From Trichobilharzia regenti (Eukaryota > Platyhelminthes > Trematoda > Strigeidida > Schistosomatidae), in contig OX235270.1 of assembly GCA_944472135.2 (NCBI GenBank), positions 132,847,632 to 132,911,631 on the forward strand: 64,000 bases of DNA, given 5' to 3'. A program made the translations under genes and the position numbers. This document shows, piece by piece, positions 36,413 through 47,556 of this stretch (the first letter of the stretch is position 1; each line of letters starts with the position of its first letter). The notes beneath the pieces were generated by a model, which saw only the letters and a program-made list of their open reading frames with translations, was not told the origin of the DNA and ran no database searches.

Positions 36413-36655
36413 ACAATTGGTGGATGGTGACTAGCAGTGGAACCCAGGATGCGCATTTCGTCCTATTTGGGACTCGTCAGCTGGATGTACCTGCATTTCT
36501 CAGTGAGTGATGATGTTCCCACCGAGGCTCGAACCCAGTACCCATAGTTTCAAACGCCAAAGCGTTATCCACTAGACCACTTGGGCCACGAGAGCCACCT
36601 CTTGTGCAACGGGTCATATTAATTATTGAATTGAATTTTTGATTTTCCCGTCGAT
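36413..36655 (-). mobile_element. Smα-type SINE, minus strand
   Basis: Read on the minus strand: a tRNA-like head with A box TGGTCTAGTGGATA and B box GGGTTCGAGCCTC, then the hammerhead, then the CTAGTCACCATCCACCAAT end. Polymerase III would transcribe it from the internal boxes; as a non-coding element it needs LINE enzymes to move. Together with the hammerhead this matches the schistosome Smα family. Confidence 0.85.
36421..36494 (-). ncRNA. Hammerhead ribozyme (Smα type)
   Basis: The minus strand reads core CTGACGA, stem II GTCC/GGAC with loop CAAATA, then GAAA, a loopless stem III ATGC/GCAT, the ATC cleavage triplet, and stem I halves CATCCAG/CTGGGTTC. All fixed core bases (CUGANGA and GAAA) are present; position 7 is C, which is allowed. 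It would self-cleave SINE transcripts. One stem I change (CTGGGTT for CTGGATT) may slightly weaken pairing. Confidence 0.85.
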
Positions 36656-37599
36656 TGATAATTTGACTTATTACCCATCATAAGTACATATACGTGTATA
36701 TAATCAGATTTTGTGAAATTGATTTTTTGTCTAATGCTTTACACAATTCAGAAATATTATAAGTGATCCCGTGAATGAAACATCCCTCAATATAATCCTC
36801 ACTAGCGGCATCAGACGGCACAATTGTACGTCTCTAGAGGTGTGCTACTTCCTTTGCATCAGAGAAGTCCTTAGTTGATGAGTACCGGTGGGCACGAAAC
36901 CTACACCTAGGGTACCAGGCTTTCAAATACTTACTGCCAACCAGTTGAAATAGAAATACTTTTGTGAAAAGCGTGAATGAACACAGGCAAATGAGACTAG
37001 GATTTGTTTTACGTCCAGATAACTTAGTTTTTTGTAATTGAGATTCATCCTCATTTCCTACTAACTAACTAACCAACTTATTTTTGACACTGTCCGCCTT
37101 ATTTTCACTACTTGTATCTACCACTTTTCCTAGAGTTCTCCGCTGATATTATATCCTCCTATTACATTGTAAATATCCAGCTGGTGTCTTTGGATTGATT
37201 TCAACATAGTTTTCAACTATGAACTGAATCAGAAGACCTAGATAAGCATTGAAAACACGAAGAGGAATCAGTCAATTATTATTATTATTATTATGTTTAA
37301 AAAATCTCAGATCCTTTTCACTCCTCGATTTGTAAATGTACATACTATTGAGGAGTTATTTCTGATGACTATTTGTTTAATTAGTGTACTGCTCAAGAGG
37401 GGAACTCTATGTGTGTTCGCTCCGAATTTTCATTTGATTAGTCAGCTGGTTAGTGAGTTAGTGGTGTAATGGAAGGACACGATGGTATTTAGCAGCAGAA
37501 TATAGAAACCCTACAACTTACTATTCATTATTCGTATTCTACTTTTTATGCCTTTATTCACTTTATGCTGTCTATATCGTTTCACAGTTATCTTCATTT

Positions 37600-38415
37600 C
37601 TCCCCTTCTCACGGTTCCACTATCGTAGATGGCAGTGAAGTTGAAATCAAATCGTATGTTAAATACCTTAGACTGTGTATTTCCTATGATCTTTCTCGGT
37701 CTTCCCACATCGTATTGTTGTCTTCCAAAAAGGTGTTTTGTTTGACGTTCTATGTAAGGGAGTTTAGGCTATCTGTTATCATTCCGTCTCTTTCGGTTAC
37801 CGTCTGTTAATTCTTGTATCCTGCCTATACGTCTCTACTACTCCCCCTCAATCTTTGCCGGTTAAATTTTAAGAAAGACTTTATTATACGGCGGAGGGCG
37901 CTGAAAACCGTCAGTGGAGCGAGTGAGGTGTTGCTAAACCAACTTGTTAATACTACTGTGGATAGACACTTCGATTCATGCAAGAAATTATCCTGTCAGA
38001 CTCTGAACATCCTCTCTATTCACAACTCTCTCCTTGCATTTCATCAGGCAGAACGGGAAACAGTTATCAAAGACTGTATGCTCGGACGATTAAGTACAAA
38101 AACTCTACAATACCTTATTTGGTAGGCACACATTTTATTTGATGATAAAAGTGTAAATCAGGGCATTACCAGCTTACAGAGGAACTCTAAGTAAACGGTA
38201 TTTTTCGTTTTTTTCTCATTGTTACATTGTCGTTAATATTTTCACTTGACTGAATCTTACATTCATTTCCTTTTGAGCAATATTATTAATGTAAATACCC
38301 TATTTTAATTATTACCCCTGTAATGAGAAAATTAGATGCAATATTGTATTACATGCCGAAAGTTCCGTGTTTGCACCAAAAGTACTGTTAGGAGTAAAGC
38401 TATTATTATTATTAA
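37600..38415 (+). mobile_element. Diverged CR1-like LINE 3' end
   Basis: The + strand shows DGSEVEIKSYVKYLRL, DLSRSSHI, the SKKVFCLTFY block, RALKTVSGASEVLLNQLV and a C-terminal TLQYLI, the same order as at 55226-55830 but much more diverged. It ends GTACTGTTAGGAGTAAAGC plus ATT repeats. Confidence 0.75.
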
Positions 38416-40058
38416 TTCGGCACTCTGCTGTTCATAAGATCCTTGTGAAAGACACTGCACACACATACACACAAACAATACGCTACTTATAAATTCTTGT
38501 CAGCAGTAGAAAAGTTCTAACAGAACTGTGTCATCTGATACCAGGCTATGAGTCACACTTAGAGGCACGATAGATACTGCCTAGCCAGTCGCTCAGATTG
38601 AGTGGTAGGCAGAATGCTACTGAAACCCACTACCCATGCGGTAAAACTCAGTTTATCTAAGTAAATGTCTTATCCCGAAATTTGACTTCGCTTTCATGAC
38701 TCAGGTTTGCCCACTGAATTGAAGCTAGGTGTTTTTTAGTGGTTTGGTTATTTTCATAATAATGATAATAATAGTAATAAGGTTATTCCAAATGTTAGTT
38801 CCGGAGAATCTATAATCATAGGATTATCAATTCCTTTCCTCTCTCTCTCTCTCTCTTTCTCTATCTTCTAATCAGCATGAATAATTAATATTATATCGTG
38901 TGGGAATGATAATAATTATAGTAATGTCGTTTTTGTTTAACAGGCCGGATATATTGGCTGTCCTTCATCAGTAATTAATATTTATCAGCTTTTGCTATAG
39001 TCTCACGCTAGGTTGACTGTTATTATTAGGTTGCAAGTAATTCAATAGAATTTATAATGTGGGATGAGGATTTTCATGTACACTAAGTTGTGAGTCATCT
39101 CTGAATTTGGAATGGTCGTAACACTTGACCCTAACAACCTACACTGGTTGGCTGGGAAAAAAATGTACTTTAGGTCGTAGCATCGGGCAATAAGGATATT
39201 GTAGTGTCAGTAAGATGATCCCGTCAACCGATAAGCTAGCCATCTATTCTGCCTCTCCACTCTGGGAGACGGGTGGAGGAAAAGTTGAGCTACGTTGTGG
39301 CGGTCTGTAGTCGGGGAAGAGATCTGTATACGAACTCCAAGAATCACTTGAAATAAAAACCATGCCTGACTGTGACTTAAAACAGTTCCCCCTGGACTTT
39401 CAGGTTATCCAAGAAGAAATTTACTTTACTGCCCAATTATCCTAGGCTGAGGTAGGTGGGACAAGACTTGAATCCGGTGCCTATTGACTGAAAGTCAAGT
39501 GGTGGTTAATTCAATGAGCCACATTTCCATCTCTTATATTGCAGGAATATTACTGTGCCTTTTCACCCTCATATGTTTGCTATGTTATAATATCGCATAG
39601 TCTGAAAGTATTCCGATTTTGTCATGACACCTCACATAACCTGAGGAAGAACTGTTGAAAACTAATGGATTGCTGAACAGTTGTGTAAATAATTCACATC
39701 TTCTAAGGTGGTTCGTTGGTCGAACGACACTCCGTTGGTTATTTTCAGACACTGAGTAGTTCAATGAAGATTTAAATGACTTCTGGGTTCACGTTTTTAT
39801 ACAGGTTGGGTTCAACTAGTAGTTAAGTCTGATATGATCCACTCTATTTGGCGTGTGAGGATTATCGACTATTTACTGACGACATTAGACAGTGATGCAA
39901 CACTGACACGGTATTGTGAATTGAAACAAGTAGAAAAACATGAGACATGAAACATTCAGTGTGTTCTTGTTGGTATGACAACTGAATAAGAGTACTGTGT
40001 TTACGCCGTCGTTGTAATCCAGTTGTGTTGTGGTTTCAAACTAATTCTAATCGTCACA
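38416..40058. other. 1.6 kb intronic stretch, weak tRNA-like patch only
   Basis: No supported gene. Near 39450-39535 the minus strand has a tRNA-like arrangement (TGGCTCATTGAATT, then CCGGATTCAAGTC), perhaps another SINE head. A CT-repeat lies at about 38840-38860. Confidence 0.4.
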
Positions 40059-40242
40059 TTAGTTTGAAATAAAAAAAAAAGAAAGAAAGAACATTTTCAG
40101 AAGAGGGAGAGAAATTTCCAAAATCAAATTCTACTAGGAGTGTTTCAAAACCAGTCAGTTTTTGAAACTTGTCAGATCTACCAAACTTCAGTTTTCAATT
40201 CACTGCAAATATGTTCTTTCTTTCTTTCTTAATTCAAACTAA
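40059..40242. repeat. Small inverted-repeat unit with 33-bp arms
   Basis: The left arm TTAGTTTGAA...GAAAGAAAGAACAT (40059-40093) is complementary to the right arm ATGTTCTTTCTTTC...TTCAAACTAA (40210-40242). A second hairpin, GTTTCAAAACC/TTTTTGAAAC, lies inside. It may be a tiny MITE; no clear target duplication. Confidence 0.5.
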
Positions 40243-40394
40243 TAAAGGTGTCCTGGTTGTATAACCCACTGATTCCCTTTGCACGCTGTAACGTCGTAGG
40301 CTACATCTGGTATGCGTGAGATATGCGTTTATAAGAATAGCTGTTTTTCAACATTAAAGTAATATGAAGTTGCATTCGAATCCATAGAAGGAAC

Positions 40395-40747
40395 TCAGGT
40401 TATATAACTAAGTTGAATGTTAATGCCTTGGATTGTGTATTTTTCCTCTTATCTTTCCTGTTCTACCCACATCATGTTTCTAGAAAGATATTCCATTAAA
40501 CGTTACTTAAGGAAGTTAAGACAATCTGGTAATCACTTGGTTAGTTTCTACTGTTACGAATTGTTAATTTTTGTATTCAACCCCAATCTTGTTTATTGTT
40601 CACTCACACCTTAATCTTTCTTGGACTACTTAAGAAAGACTAACTGACACTGCGAAGAGGGCACTAAAAGGTGTCAGTTGGGCGAGTGAGGTGTTAATAC
40701 TTTTGCAGACAGACACTTGAACTCGTCCGCAAAATCCGCGAATATCA
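40395..40747 (+). mobile_element. CR1-like LINE, left half of a split copy
   Basis: Degenerate match to the FRLTFYNKK...YGSPLVFPGL region and to the RALKGVSWASEV block of the copies at 37.6 and 55.3 kb. It is interrupted at 40747 by the MITE and resumes at 41312. Confidence 0.65.
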
Positions 40748-41311
40748 TGATATGTATCCACATGATGTGTGTTTTGTTTTTGACAGTCTGTTATATTTTG
40801 CTATGTGTATATGGATCGATATTCCGTTATAACTGACAATATGCTTTTGTCTGTCCATTAACTAAATAAACATGTATGACCTTGTTGTCACATGACATTA
40901 CAACCAATTATGTTATGTACTAGTCGAGTAGTTAATAGTCCTGACGCAGAAAGAGGGAAATCAGAAGACCACCAGGTTTACTATGATACTTGTATTTGCC
41001 AGACAAGGAAAATAAATATCACACAAGTGTGTGAGTGGAAGGGTACTTAGATGTACGAAAAAGTGGGAACAAGAATGAACAAGGGTCTAATACAAAAGTA
41101 TATATGAAAATGACTAATACACATGAACCAATAATTAGCCAGTCTTAACATGATTGGTTGTAATGTCATGTGACAACAAGGTCATACATGTTTATTTAGT
41201 TAGTGGACAGACAAAAGCATATTTTCAGTTATAATGGAATATCGATCCATATACACAACAAAATATAATAGACTGTCAAAAACAAAACACACATCATGTG
41301 GATACATATCA
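40748..41311. mobile_element. MITE-like DNA transposon with 160-bp inverted termini
   Basis: The left arm (40748-40908, beginning TGATATGTATCCACATGATG) is nearly perfectly complementary to the right arm (41153-41311, ending CATGTGGATACATATCA). The 244-bp centre has no coding capacity. TATCA flanks both ends (40743-40747 and 41312-41316), a 5-bp target duplication. The interrupted CR1-like LINE provides the empty-site logic. I cannot assign a transposase superfamily. Confidence 0.85.
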
Positions 41312-41470
41312 TATCACCTTTCCGGAATCTGAACGTCCTCTTCCACACACCTTCTCCTCTCTTGTATTTCATCAGGTAGAACTAGAAGCAACTATAGAAG
41401 ACTTTATGCTCGGACAACTAAGTATCACAAAACTCTACAATACCTTATTTGGTAGGCACATATTTTATGT
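41312..41470 (+). mobile_element. CR1-like LINE, right half of the split copy
   Basis: Continues the LINE after the MITE with an SLVFHQVELEATIEDFMLGQ-like segment and SITKLYNTLFG, matching LLAFHQAERETVIKDCMLG at 38040. Confidence 0.65.
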
Positions 41471-41730
41471 GATGAGAAAAGCGTATATATATATATATCA
41501 TAGATGATGTAATATTCAGATAACAGGTATACATAATGCTGTGTGCGTGTGTGTAGGTGGACAGAGTTGCGCCAATGGATACAGCATAAAGCTGGAGACC
41601 ATTTCTAAAGTATCCTAAATTCTTTCCTTTTCCTCTGTAAATATATTGTCATGTATCATAATTCTTTATTGATTATTTTCTCCATTTGTTTTGTCTCTTC
41701 TGATATGCGTATATATTCATTTCTTTTCAG

Positions 41731-41948
41731 GTATTACATGACTGTAATTCACCTTATATCGTTGGATATTATGGCGCATTTTTTGCCGACGGCGATATTA
41801 GCCTGTGTATGGAGTATATGGATGGTGGGAGTCTAGACATCGTTCTATTGCATGCTGGTCGTATACCTGAGCCAATTGTTGCTAAAATACTCTATTCAGT
41901 AATACGTGGGCTAGTTTATCTGCGTGAGGCTTTGCATATTATTCATAG
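41731..41948 (+). CDS. MAP kinase kinase (MEK1/2 class), exon 3
   Basis: Residues 246-318 (the last split). The acceptor is TTCTTTTCAG and the donor CATAG|GTTAGC. It begins [20 protein letters not shown], the beta-4/beta-5 strands, followed by [14 protein letters not shown], the hinge with the ATP-contacting Met and the MDGGSLD signature of MEKs, then [21 protein letters not shown], helix E. It ends in HIIH plus AG, the first two bases of the HRD arginine. The phase joins exon 4 exactly. The intron before it is 13.8 kb and the one after it 16.8 kb. Confidence 0.96.
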
Positions 41949-42223
41949 GTTAGCTTTATTTATTCATTTATTTATTGATAGTGAGTGAATTGTGCCTTCT
42001 TTGTGTGTGTGTGTAAATTTCGACGTGATCGGTATTGTAAAGTCATAAGGTAAAAACGGAAGACTAGTTAGTAACTACTAAGCTTTCACTAGAAGATTAT
42101 CTGTTTAAAATTAACAGTTGAAAACGATTCCACAAACTAAGGTAGTGTATAGTTGTAGATTAAGTGATAGGCTATAATTCATAAACACCTCAACAGATTT
42201 AACCGTAAACTATCCTTAAGTTG

Positions 42224-42460
42224 TGCGTCGGTGGCATGGTGGTTAGGACGCTCGCCGACCATGAATATGGTCTGGGGTTCGATCCCCGGCCACCGACGCA
42301 CTCCTTTGCCTCGCTTAGCCAGAAACAATGCTGATAAAGAGGAAAGGTTGGACATGAGGCTAGCAGGCCCATCCTGTTAAAATAAACACTGCTTCAGAAA
42401 CTTCAGGCTTCTAGCTTGAAGCCCTATGTTCCACTGGGGGACGTAAAGGAATAAAAGAAA
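42224..42460 (+). mobile_element. tRNA-headed SINE with RTE-like 3' tail
   Basis: The head folds like a tRNA: a 7-bp acceptor stem GTCGGTG/CACCGAC, A box GGTGGTTAGGACGC and B box GGGGTTCGATCCCC, about 71 nt. The body runs to TTGAAGCCCTATGTTCC and ACTGGGGGACGTAAAGGA, then A-rich sequence. The last 40 bp are homologous to the 3' end of the RTE-like LINEs, including the GTTCC/GGAAC hairpin, which suggests the SINE uses that LINE's enzyme. Confidence 0.8.
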
Positions 42461-42519
42461 ATCCTTAATTTACATTGTACGTTGAGTACATAATCAAGTC
42501 TAGATCATTAGGGAGACAT

Positions 42520-42985
42520 GAAAATTCCCATCTGATTATAGTTGATCAATAACACTCGTATTATTGCCATCAGTCAAATCAGAAGAAGATAATAAATAAT
42601 CTTAAAATTCTATTTCAATTCAAACACATTTAAACACAACATTCTAACAAGTAGCTTATTATGACTGTAAAAAACACTCGTCCTTTTTCCCATCTAACTG
42701 CAATTGATCAACAACACTCGTACTATTATTTCTGAATGTACATTACCTCACATTGATTTTTAATCCAATATCTAATCGATTCTACACAGGTATATAAATG
42801 AAAGAACAAAGTTGTGTGAGTAACTTGATATGATTATGAGCAGTAGTTTGTGCTCGAAATGTCATCAGTTCATATAACTGTATAACACTGTGGGATTTGT
42901 CAAAATAAAATCTTATCCATAATGGAGTTATACTCTACCACAGTGCCCAAGTTTTATACTTATATCAAGATATGAAAAGGCTAGC
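42520..42985 (+). mobile_element. Penelope-like terminal repeat and 3' tail
   Basis: Contains TTGATCAATAACACTCG twice, the TTATGACTGTAAAAAACACTC coding end, the AAAGTTGTGTGAGTAACTTGATATG block and the outer end ATAATGGAGTTATACTCTACC. It extends further than the copies at 14.8 and 34.4 kb and so shows the full terminal repeat. Confidence 0.75.
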
Positions 42986-43009
42986 TGCCTGCGTTCCATC
43001 CCCCGTGTG

Positions 43010-43625
43010 AAGTGGTATAATAGGGTGAGCATTATTGAGGTTGTGCATCGGTCGAGTGCTAGGTAAGGAGGGGAAATCAATCGATGAGGCTGTGAAGCTA
43101 CATCGATTGAGATGGTTAGTACATGTGTTGCGCATGGATGCCCAGGCATCGCCTTCCTCGACCGATGGGCAATGCTAGTCAGCTGACATAGGGTTAGGTT
43201 GGAAAAGAGCTAATGGTGGTTGTCAAACCTAAACATCACTTCATCAGTCAATAAAATCCACAACAGTTAGTTTAAGCCAGCCAGCCAGCCAGTCAGTCAC
43301 GTAGGAAGGTGTAGACTTCTTGGCTGGTTGGGGTCGTTGGAACGGTTAAAACCAAATGAGTAGAGACAATTGGCGATATGGCTCAAAGTCGTTGTCAATG
43401 GCTTGTGCGAATGCATCCACTTCTTGTGACTTATAATACCCAATGAAACTATATTGTTCTTCGGAATTACTATTCTTTTTGCCTCATATCTCTGTCTACT
43501 GTCTCTTTTATGCATTTCTTCTACTTTTTTCTCTCTTGATTTGTGTGCTACATGGAGTGTAGCGACTTGAACTGCTGCACATCAGTGCAAAATTCTATGT
43601 TGAAAACAGTCAGTCAGCCAGTCAG
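43010..43625 (+). mobile_element. LINE 3' end (CAGT-tailed family)
   Basis: The + strand reads SIDEAVKLHRLRWLVHVLRM, a C-terminal patch common in LINE polyproteins, then a damaged stretch equivalent to CR-LLGWG...NQW...MAQS, and a 3' UTR ending AATTCTATGTTGAAAACAGTCAGTCAG. Its inverted, nearly identical partner is at 52240-52800. A 72-codon frame on the opposite strand is not a separate gene. Confidence 0.7.
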
Positions 43626-44240
43626 GGATATTCTAAGCGAAAATGGATACCCAGATGGGTTTATAAAAGCCAACATGGGTTATGATAGCCGCAAACATGA
43701 ACTGGTGGTATTGGAGAAAAAGCCACTCTTTTGGTATCTACAATTCAAAGGAGATACTCCTATGGAGATTCTATGCTGACGGTTAGCAAGAGAGATGGAG
43801 AAGACTTTCTACTCAGAACACTGTCCTGCAGAAAATAATTCTCGAAAGTGATAAGGAAAAGGGTCCTAACATACTTCAAGAACGTTTTATGAATCACTTG
43901 GCGTCGTGACCGTTCACAAACTAACCCAATGCCTTCTTTTCATACCAGGTGAACAGGCGCAATGGAGACAAACCCAACGTTAGATTGAATAGACTGTGGC
44001 GAGCACTATGCTGGCCATGTCATATCCATGATCACAAACTAAACGGTTAAAAGACATGGTATACATTCATCCGCATCGATTGAAATGGTCAGCTACTGAT
44101 ATCATTCAGTTCAACTGGGACACTGTGAATATCCTTAAACAGAGGAGACAGAAAAGATCTCCAGTGAATTCCTAGAGGCCTGGTCCTCAAATCTATTCCT
44201 AAATGTCACCTAACCGGTAACAAACCCAAGGAAAAAGGAG
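43626..44240 (+). pseudogene. Penelope-like reverse transcriptase/linker fragment
   Basis: It starts directly after the CAGT tail: ILSENGYPDGFIKANM, VLEKKPLFWYLQFKGDTPMEIL. This resembles the region between polymerase and endonuclease in Penelope-like proteins and the KKALFLQMQFLGD motif at 28410. Later pieces (HEHKLNG-like, FNWDTVNILKQ-like) recall the GIY-YIG C-terminus. Frames are broken. Confidence 0.6.
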
Positions 44241-44499
44241 GAGACCTATTAAAATAAACAATATCACCACTACTTAAACTTCAAAGTTTGGAGCCGTATG
44301 TTCCGTTTGGAACCCAAGGATATCGATCGAATATCCAATCACTTTATGATCAATCTTGAAGTTAATGGGATATCCCTGGAAACAAACACTTCGAATTTCG
44401 TGTAGTGCTCACTAGTGGTTGAATATATAAGATGAAGTTGCTTCGAGTTCTGTTGAAAAATCCGGACTAGCAGGGTCTACCAAGCTGTATGTGGGACAA

Positions 44500-45065
44500 A
44501 TACTCACCGATGTTGCATACAAACCAAACAAAATCACTTCACTCATCTGGCTCTGTTTCAACCAAAAGACTCAACAACGAAAGAAAATAAAGCCAACACC
44601 ATCTACAAAATAAGTTGCAACGACTGCGAAAAACACTGCATTGGCCAAAGTGGACGTTTGCTTCGTCTTTGTATCCATGAACATAAACTAGCCTTCAAAA
44701 GAAACGTCATTCACTCCATCATATCTCTGTGTTGTGACAACCACAAACATCAGCTCGACTGGGACAACGTTCAAATATATTAGATAGAGGAAACAGGAAG
44801 AATAGTAGAGAATTTTTAGAGGCCTAGTATTCCAATGAATCGTCTGTCAATAGACACATTGACACAGACAAAATTTACCGATCGATAAGAAGAAAATTTC
44901 GCATACAAAGAGTCAAACTGCAGGTCAAGGAAGCAATCAATACCAATACAAGTAGCCTAGAGGATGTGAAAGCACACCAAATTCAACCACTCACGTCTAA
45001 GATCACCGGGAGAGAGATGACTTATAAACTCAAAGAGAAATCTATAAGCTCATTTTCAAATTGAA
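44500..45065 (+). pseudogene. Penelope-like GIY-YIG endonuclease remnant
   Basis: The translation shows NTIYKISCNDCEKHCIGQSGRL, the GIY-YIG start with a changed glycine-tyrosine, then LRLCIHEHKLAF, HQLDWDNVQI and an EETGRIVENF-like segment. One in-frame stop interrupts. It is similar in layout to 43950-44220, suggesting a duplicated or tandem arrangement. Confidence 0.65.
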
Positions 45066-45234
45066 GCATGCGCTGAAGAAGTTTCCTAGTAAGGCAATAA
45101 AAGCTTCTTAAATAAACCACCCAGCTTAGAGAACAAAACAACATCAGAAACTCATCGATCACACACGGCTGTCGGTTGCACTACATATGAATGAGTCAAC
45201 AAAAATTGAAATTCATGGGTCATTGGATTGTGTC

Positions 45235-45400
45235 CCTCCTATAGCTGAGTGGTCAACGAGCTCTCCTCATAACTCCGTAGGTCCTGGGTTGGAGCGCTGA
45301 TGGGGTCTTGGGTCTCAATCAAGAACGATGCAACTCTCCCAGTACTGCCTGTCTGTTTTCAATGGTTCTTTAACTTCAGTCAACTGGTAATCAGATCAAC
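45235..45400 (+). repeat. S1 SINE, old copy
   Basis: A-box-like GCTGAGTGGTCAACGAGC, B-box-like GGTCCTGGGTTGGAGCG, then CCCAGTACTGCCTG and TTTTCAATGGTTCTTTAAC. The ribozyme part is eroded. Confidence 0.5.
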
Positions 45401-46049
45401 GAGAGAATCAGTACCAAATACAAGTGGATACAATCACGTAGCCAAATTCCTAAGGGAGCAATTAATCTCAAATGAACAACATCACCAGTAGAGATAAGCA
45501 CTATTTTATCCGTTGTAAGCTTCAAAAATGTCACTTCTCATTGGAATCAGAGCTTAGTAGTGTAGTGTAATGTCCTTGTTTGTAAAAAAAAAGAGCATTG
45601 AAAGGCATTACAATTTTATAAACCGTTCAATCCAGAGGACACAAAAACATTTTAAAAAATATGTAAAGAAATTTCTTTTTGCTTTTTGATGTTACTTGAG
45701 TGATTCACATCTCATCCTATCAACTGAGTTACTTATTCTGATCAGCAAATAGTTTGTTTTCCTTTAAATTATTTACAGAATAATTCATTCCACATGTCAT
45801 TTTGTTTTAAATTCTACCCGGTTATTTTTGGACTCTTGTGAGAAGATGTTGCTGCTTGTATGAAAACAGAAATAGAAAAGAAGTCAATAAAAGATTTTAC
45901 TATTTTTAAAAACAAAAATACGCATCTTATTTGTTGTGCTTTTACTTCTAAAATATTTACAAAAATGAAAAAATAAAAATGAAACCGGGAAAACGTGATT
46001 TTTTTTCTTCTTCAAGAGTTGCTATGTTGTAGGGGTCTGATTTGCTTTC
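45401..46049. other. AT-rich intronic spacer
   Basis: No feature recognised. Confidence 0.5.
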
Positions 46050-46154
46050 AAGTTTCACCATGGATTGATATCAGCTATAGAGAGAATCATTAAAAACCAC
46101 CAGGTTGTAGTACTGGACAACTGTTTCGTCAGCCTGATTTGGGACTCATCGGTG

Positions 46155-46188
<34 letters not shown>

Positions 46189-46215
46189 GGGGTTCGAATT
46201 AGCTAAGACTTTCTG
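46050..46215 (-). repeat. S1 SINE with CA repeat, minus strand
   Basis: Tail rc (GGATTGATATCAGC), stem I half TAGTACTGGACAA, CTGTTTCGTCAGCC, TTTGGGACTCATCGG and GTAC. A (CA)n run of about 32 bp (46155-46186) then replaces part of the spacer before B box rc GGGGTTCGAATT. Ribozyme core on the minus strand is CCGATGA, one change from consensus. Confidence 0.65.
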
Positions 46216-46249
46216 GATACCAGTCAAACTTGTAGACCATTCATATATG

Positions 46250-47168
46250 TGTATAACTTGGGCAATGTGGTAGTAAGTAATTCTATATTAGTTTGTTTAT
46301 TAGATGTATCACACAGTGGAACAGTATTATTTACTGGATGACAATGTTTTGAACAAAATTTATTGTTCATAATCATATCAATTGTAATTACACGACTTCG
46401 AAACTTGAGTTTTATAGTTTTCTTTGTCTTCTCCTATTTGTCGTATGGGCAGTAGAATTTTCCATATATCTTGGTGAAGAGGTGTTGAATCATTCCTATT
46501 ACATGTATTTGCAGTTGATTCGATAAATAAAGCTTCTGTTATCAATCTCTCTTTCTATACCCTGTGACATTAGATTTTAAAACCGTCATCCTATCCCATC
46601 CTATTGTGTGGTTGTGTGTAACTGCATGTAATGAGAGCTATAGCTGAACTATTATCTAGATTTCTTATCGTATTCAAGTCAACCAATCTAGATTTTGCTA
46701 GGTTTTTATGTTCAGCTAGTTCGACAGACCCTGTTCTACTAGTTTGACCTATGTATTTGACCTGACAATCACTCCAGCAGGGTATTAGATAAACTACATT
46801 TTTTTGTTTCAGAGGCTCGACAGGAGCCTTTAACCGACAAGGCTTGTTTCTAATTGAGTTTGCGGTTGGTTCGAATGCCCGCCACTTATATTCTTGCCAA
46901 AATTGTTAAGAATTCTGCGTAAGGTTTCCGACGTTCCATCCTTGTATGGAATTACTACTGATGATTCAGATTCCTTGTTGGTGTCGTCATTATTATTATT
47001 ATTATTATTATCACTGCTATCATTATTTATCTTATTCTTACATTTCCTAACGTATTTCCTTACTAATTTATCTGGGTAATTATTAAGTTTCAAGGCTTCT
47101 TTTATGTGTATCACTTCCTGTCTTAGATTTTCCTTGTAGACCATTCCACCACAGGTCACCCGACTCAA
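46250..47168 (-). mobile_element. Penelope-like element 3' part, minus strand
   Basis: The minus-strand frame 47168-46830 reads LRQEVIHIKEALKLNNYPDKLVRKY, an Asn-run linker coded by ATT repeats, VIPYKDGTSETLRRILNNFG. After a frame break come the Cys/GIY-YIG start (WSDCQVKYIGQTSR) and the WERMTVLKSN region. The terminal repeat ends near 46270. It is diverged from the copies at 14 and 33 kb. Confidence 0.75.
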
Positions 47169-47556
47169 TGGACAGCCTGTGAATTCTAACTTCTACCAAT
47201 TCAGCACTTCTCTGAAAAGTTCTGTGTTGAAATCAGTTAGTCAGTCAGTCAGTCAGTACAAGTTACAAGCTTAACTGACAGAACTCAGTCTGCACTAACA
47301 TTAAGGACTTGACACATGACATCACTTACATTCTCTACAGATAATTTGATAATTTTCAGCGGAATTTTTTAAATTCCCAGTAAGTCTATAAACCACGGAA
47401 TATACACATTGGGTCATTTTACTATTTCTACATATTTAATCCCTGATTGCATAAACAGTTATTCATCACATTAGTTTTTGCAATAATAATATGAATAGTT
47501 TGATGAGTGAGTTTTACTCAGGATGCACATAGAAACAAAGTAGATAATACGAAACT

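Noticed and set aside
42226..42300. Functional tRNA gene
   Set aside because: The acceptor stem pairs well, but the T stem has a G-G mismatch and no sensible anticodon arm is visible. It is followed by a SINE body and LINE-like tail.
42820..42905. Hammerhead ribozyme in the Penelope-like terminal repeat (GAGCA...TGCTCGAAATGTC)
   Set aside because: Such ribozymes are known in some Penelope-like elements and stem II, GAAA and GTC can be found, but the CUGANGA core before stem II is missing and stem III cannot form.
43297..43515. 72-codon frame conserved between 43297-43515 (minus) and 52351-52569 (plus)
   Set aside because: It lies antisense to the LINE 3' coding end and UTR in both copies; conservation follows from recent duplication of the LINE.
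46830..47168. Asn-rich 112-codon minus-strand frame as a host gene
   Set aside because: The VIPYKDGTSETLRRIL motif and neighbouring GIY-YIG remnant mark it as Penelope-like; the Asn run is an ATT microsatellite.
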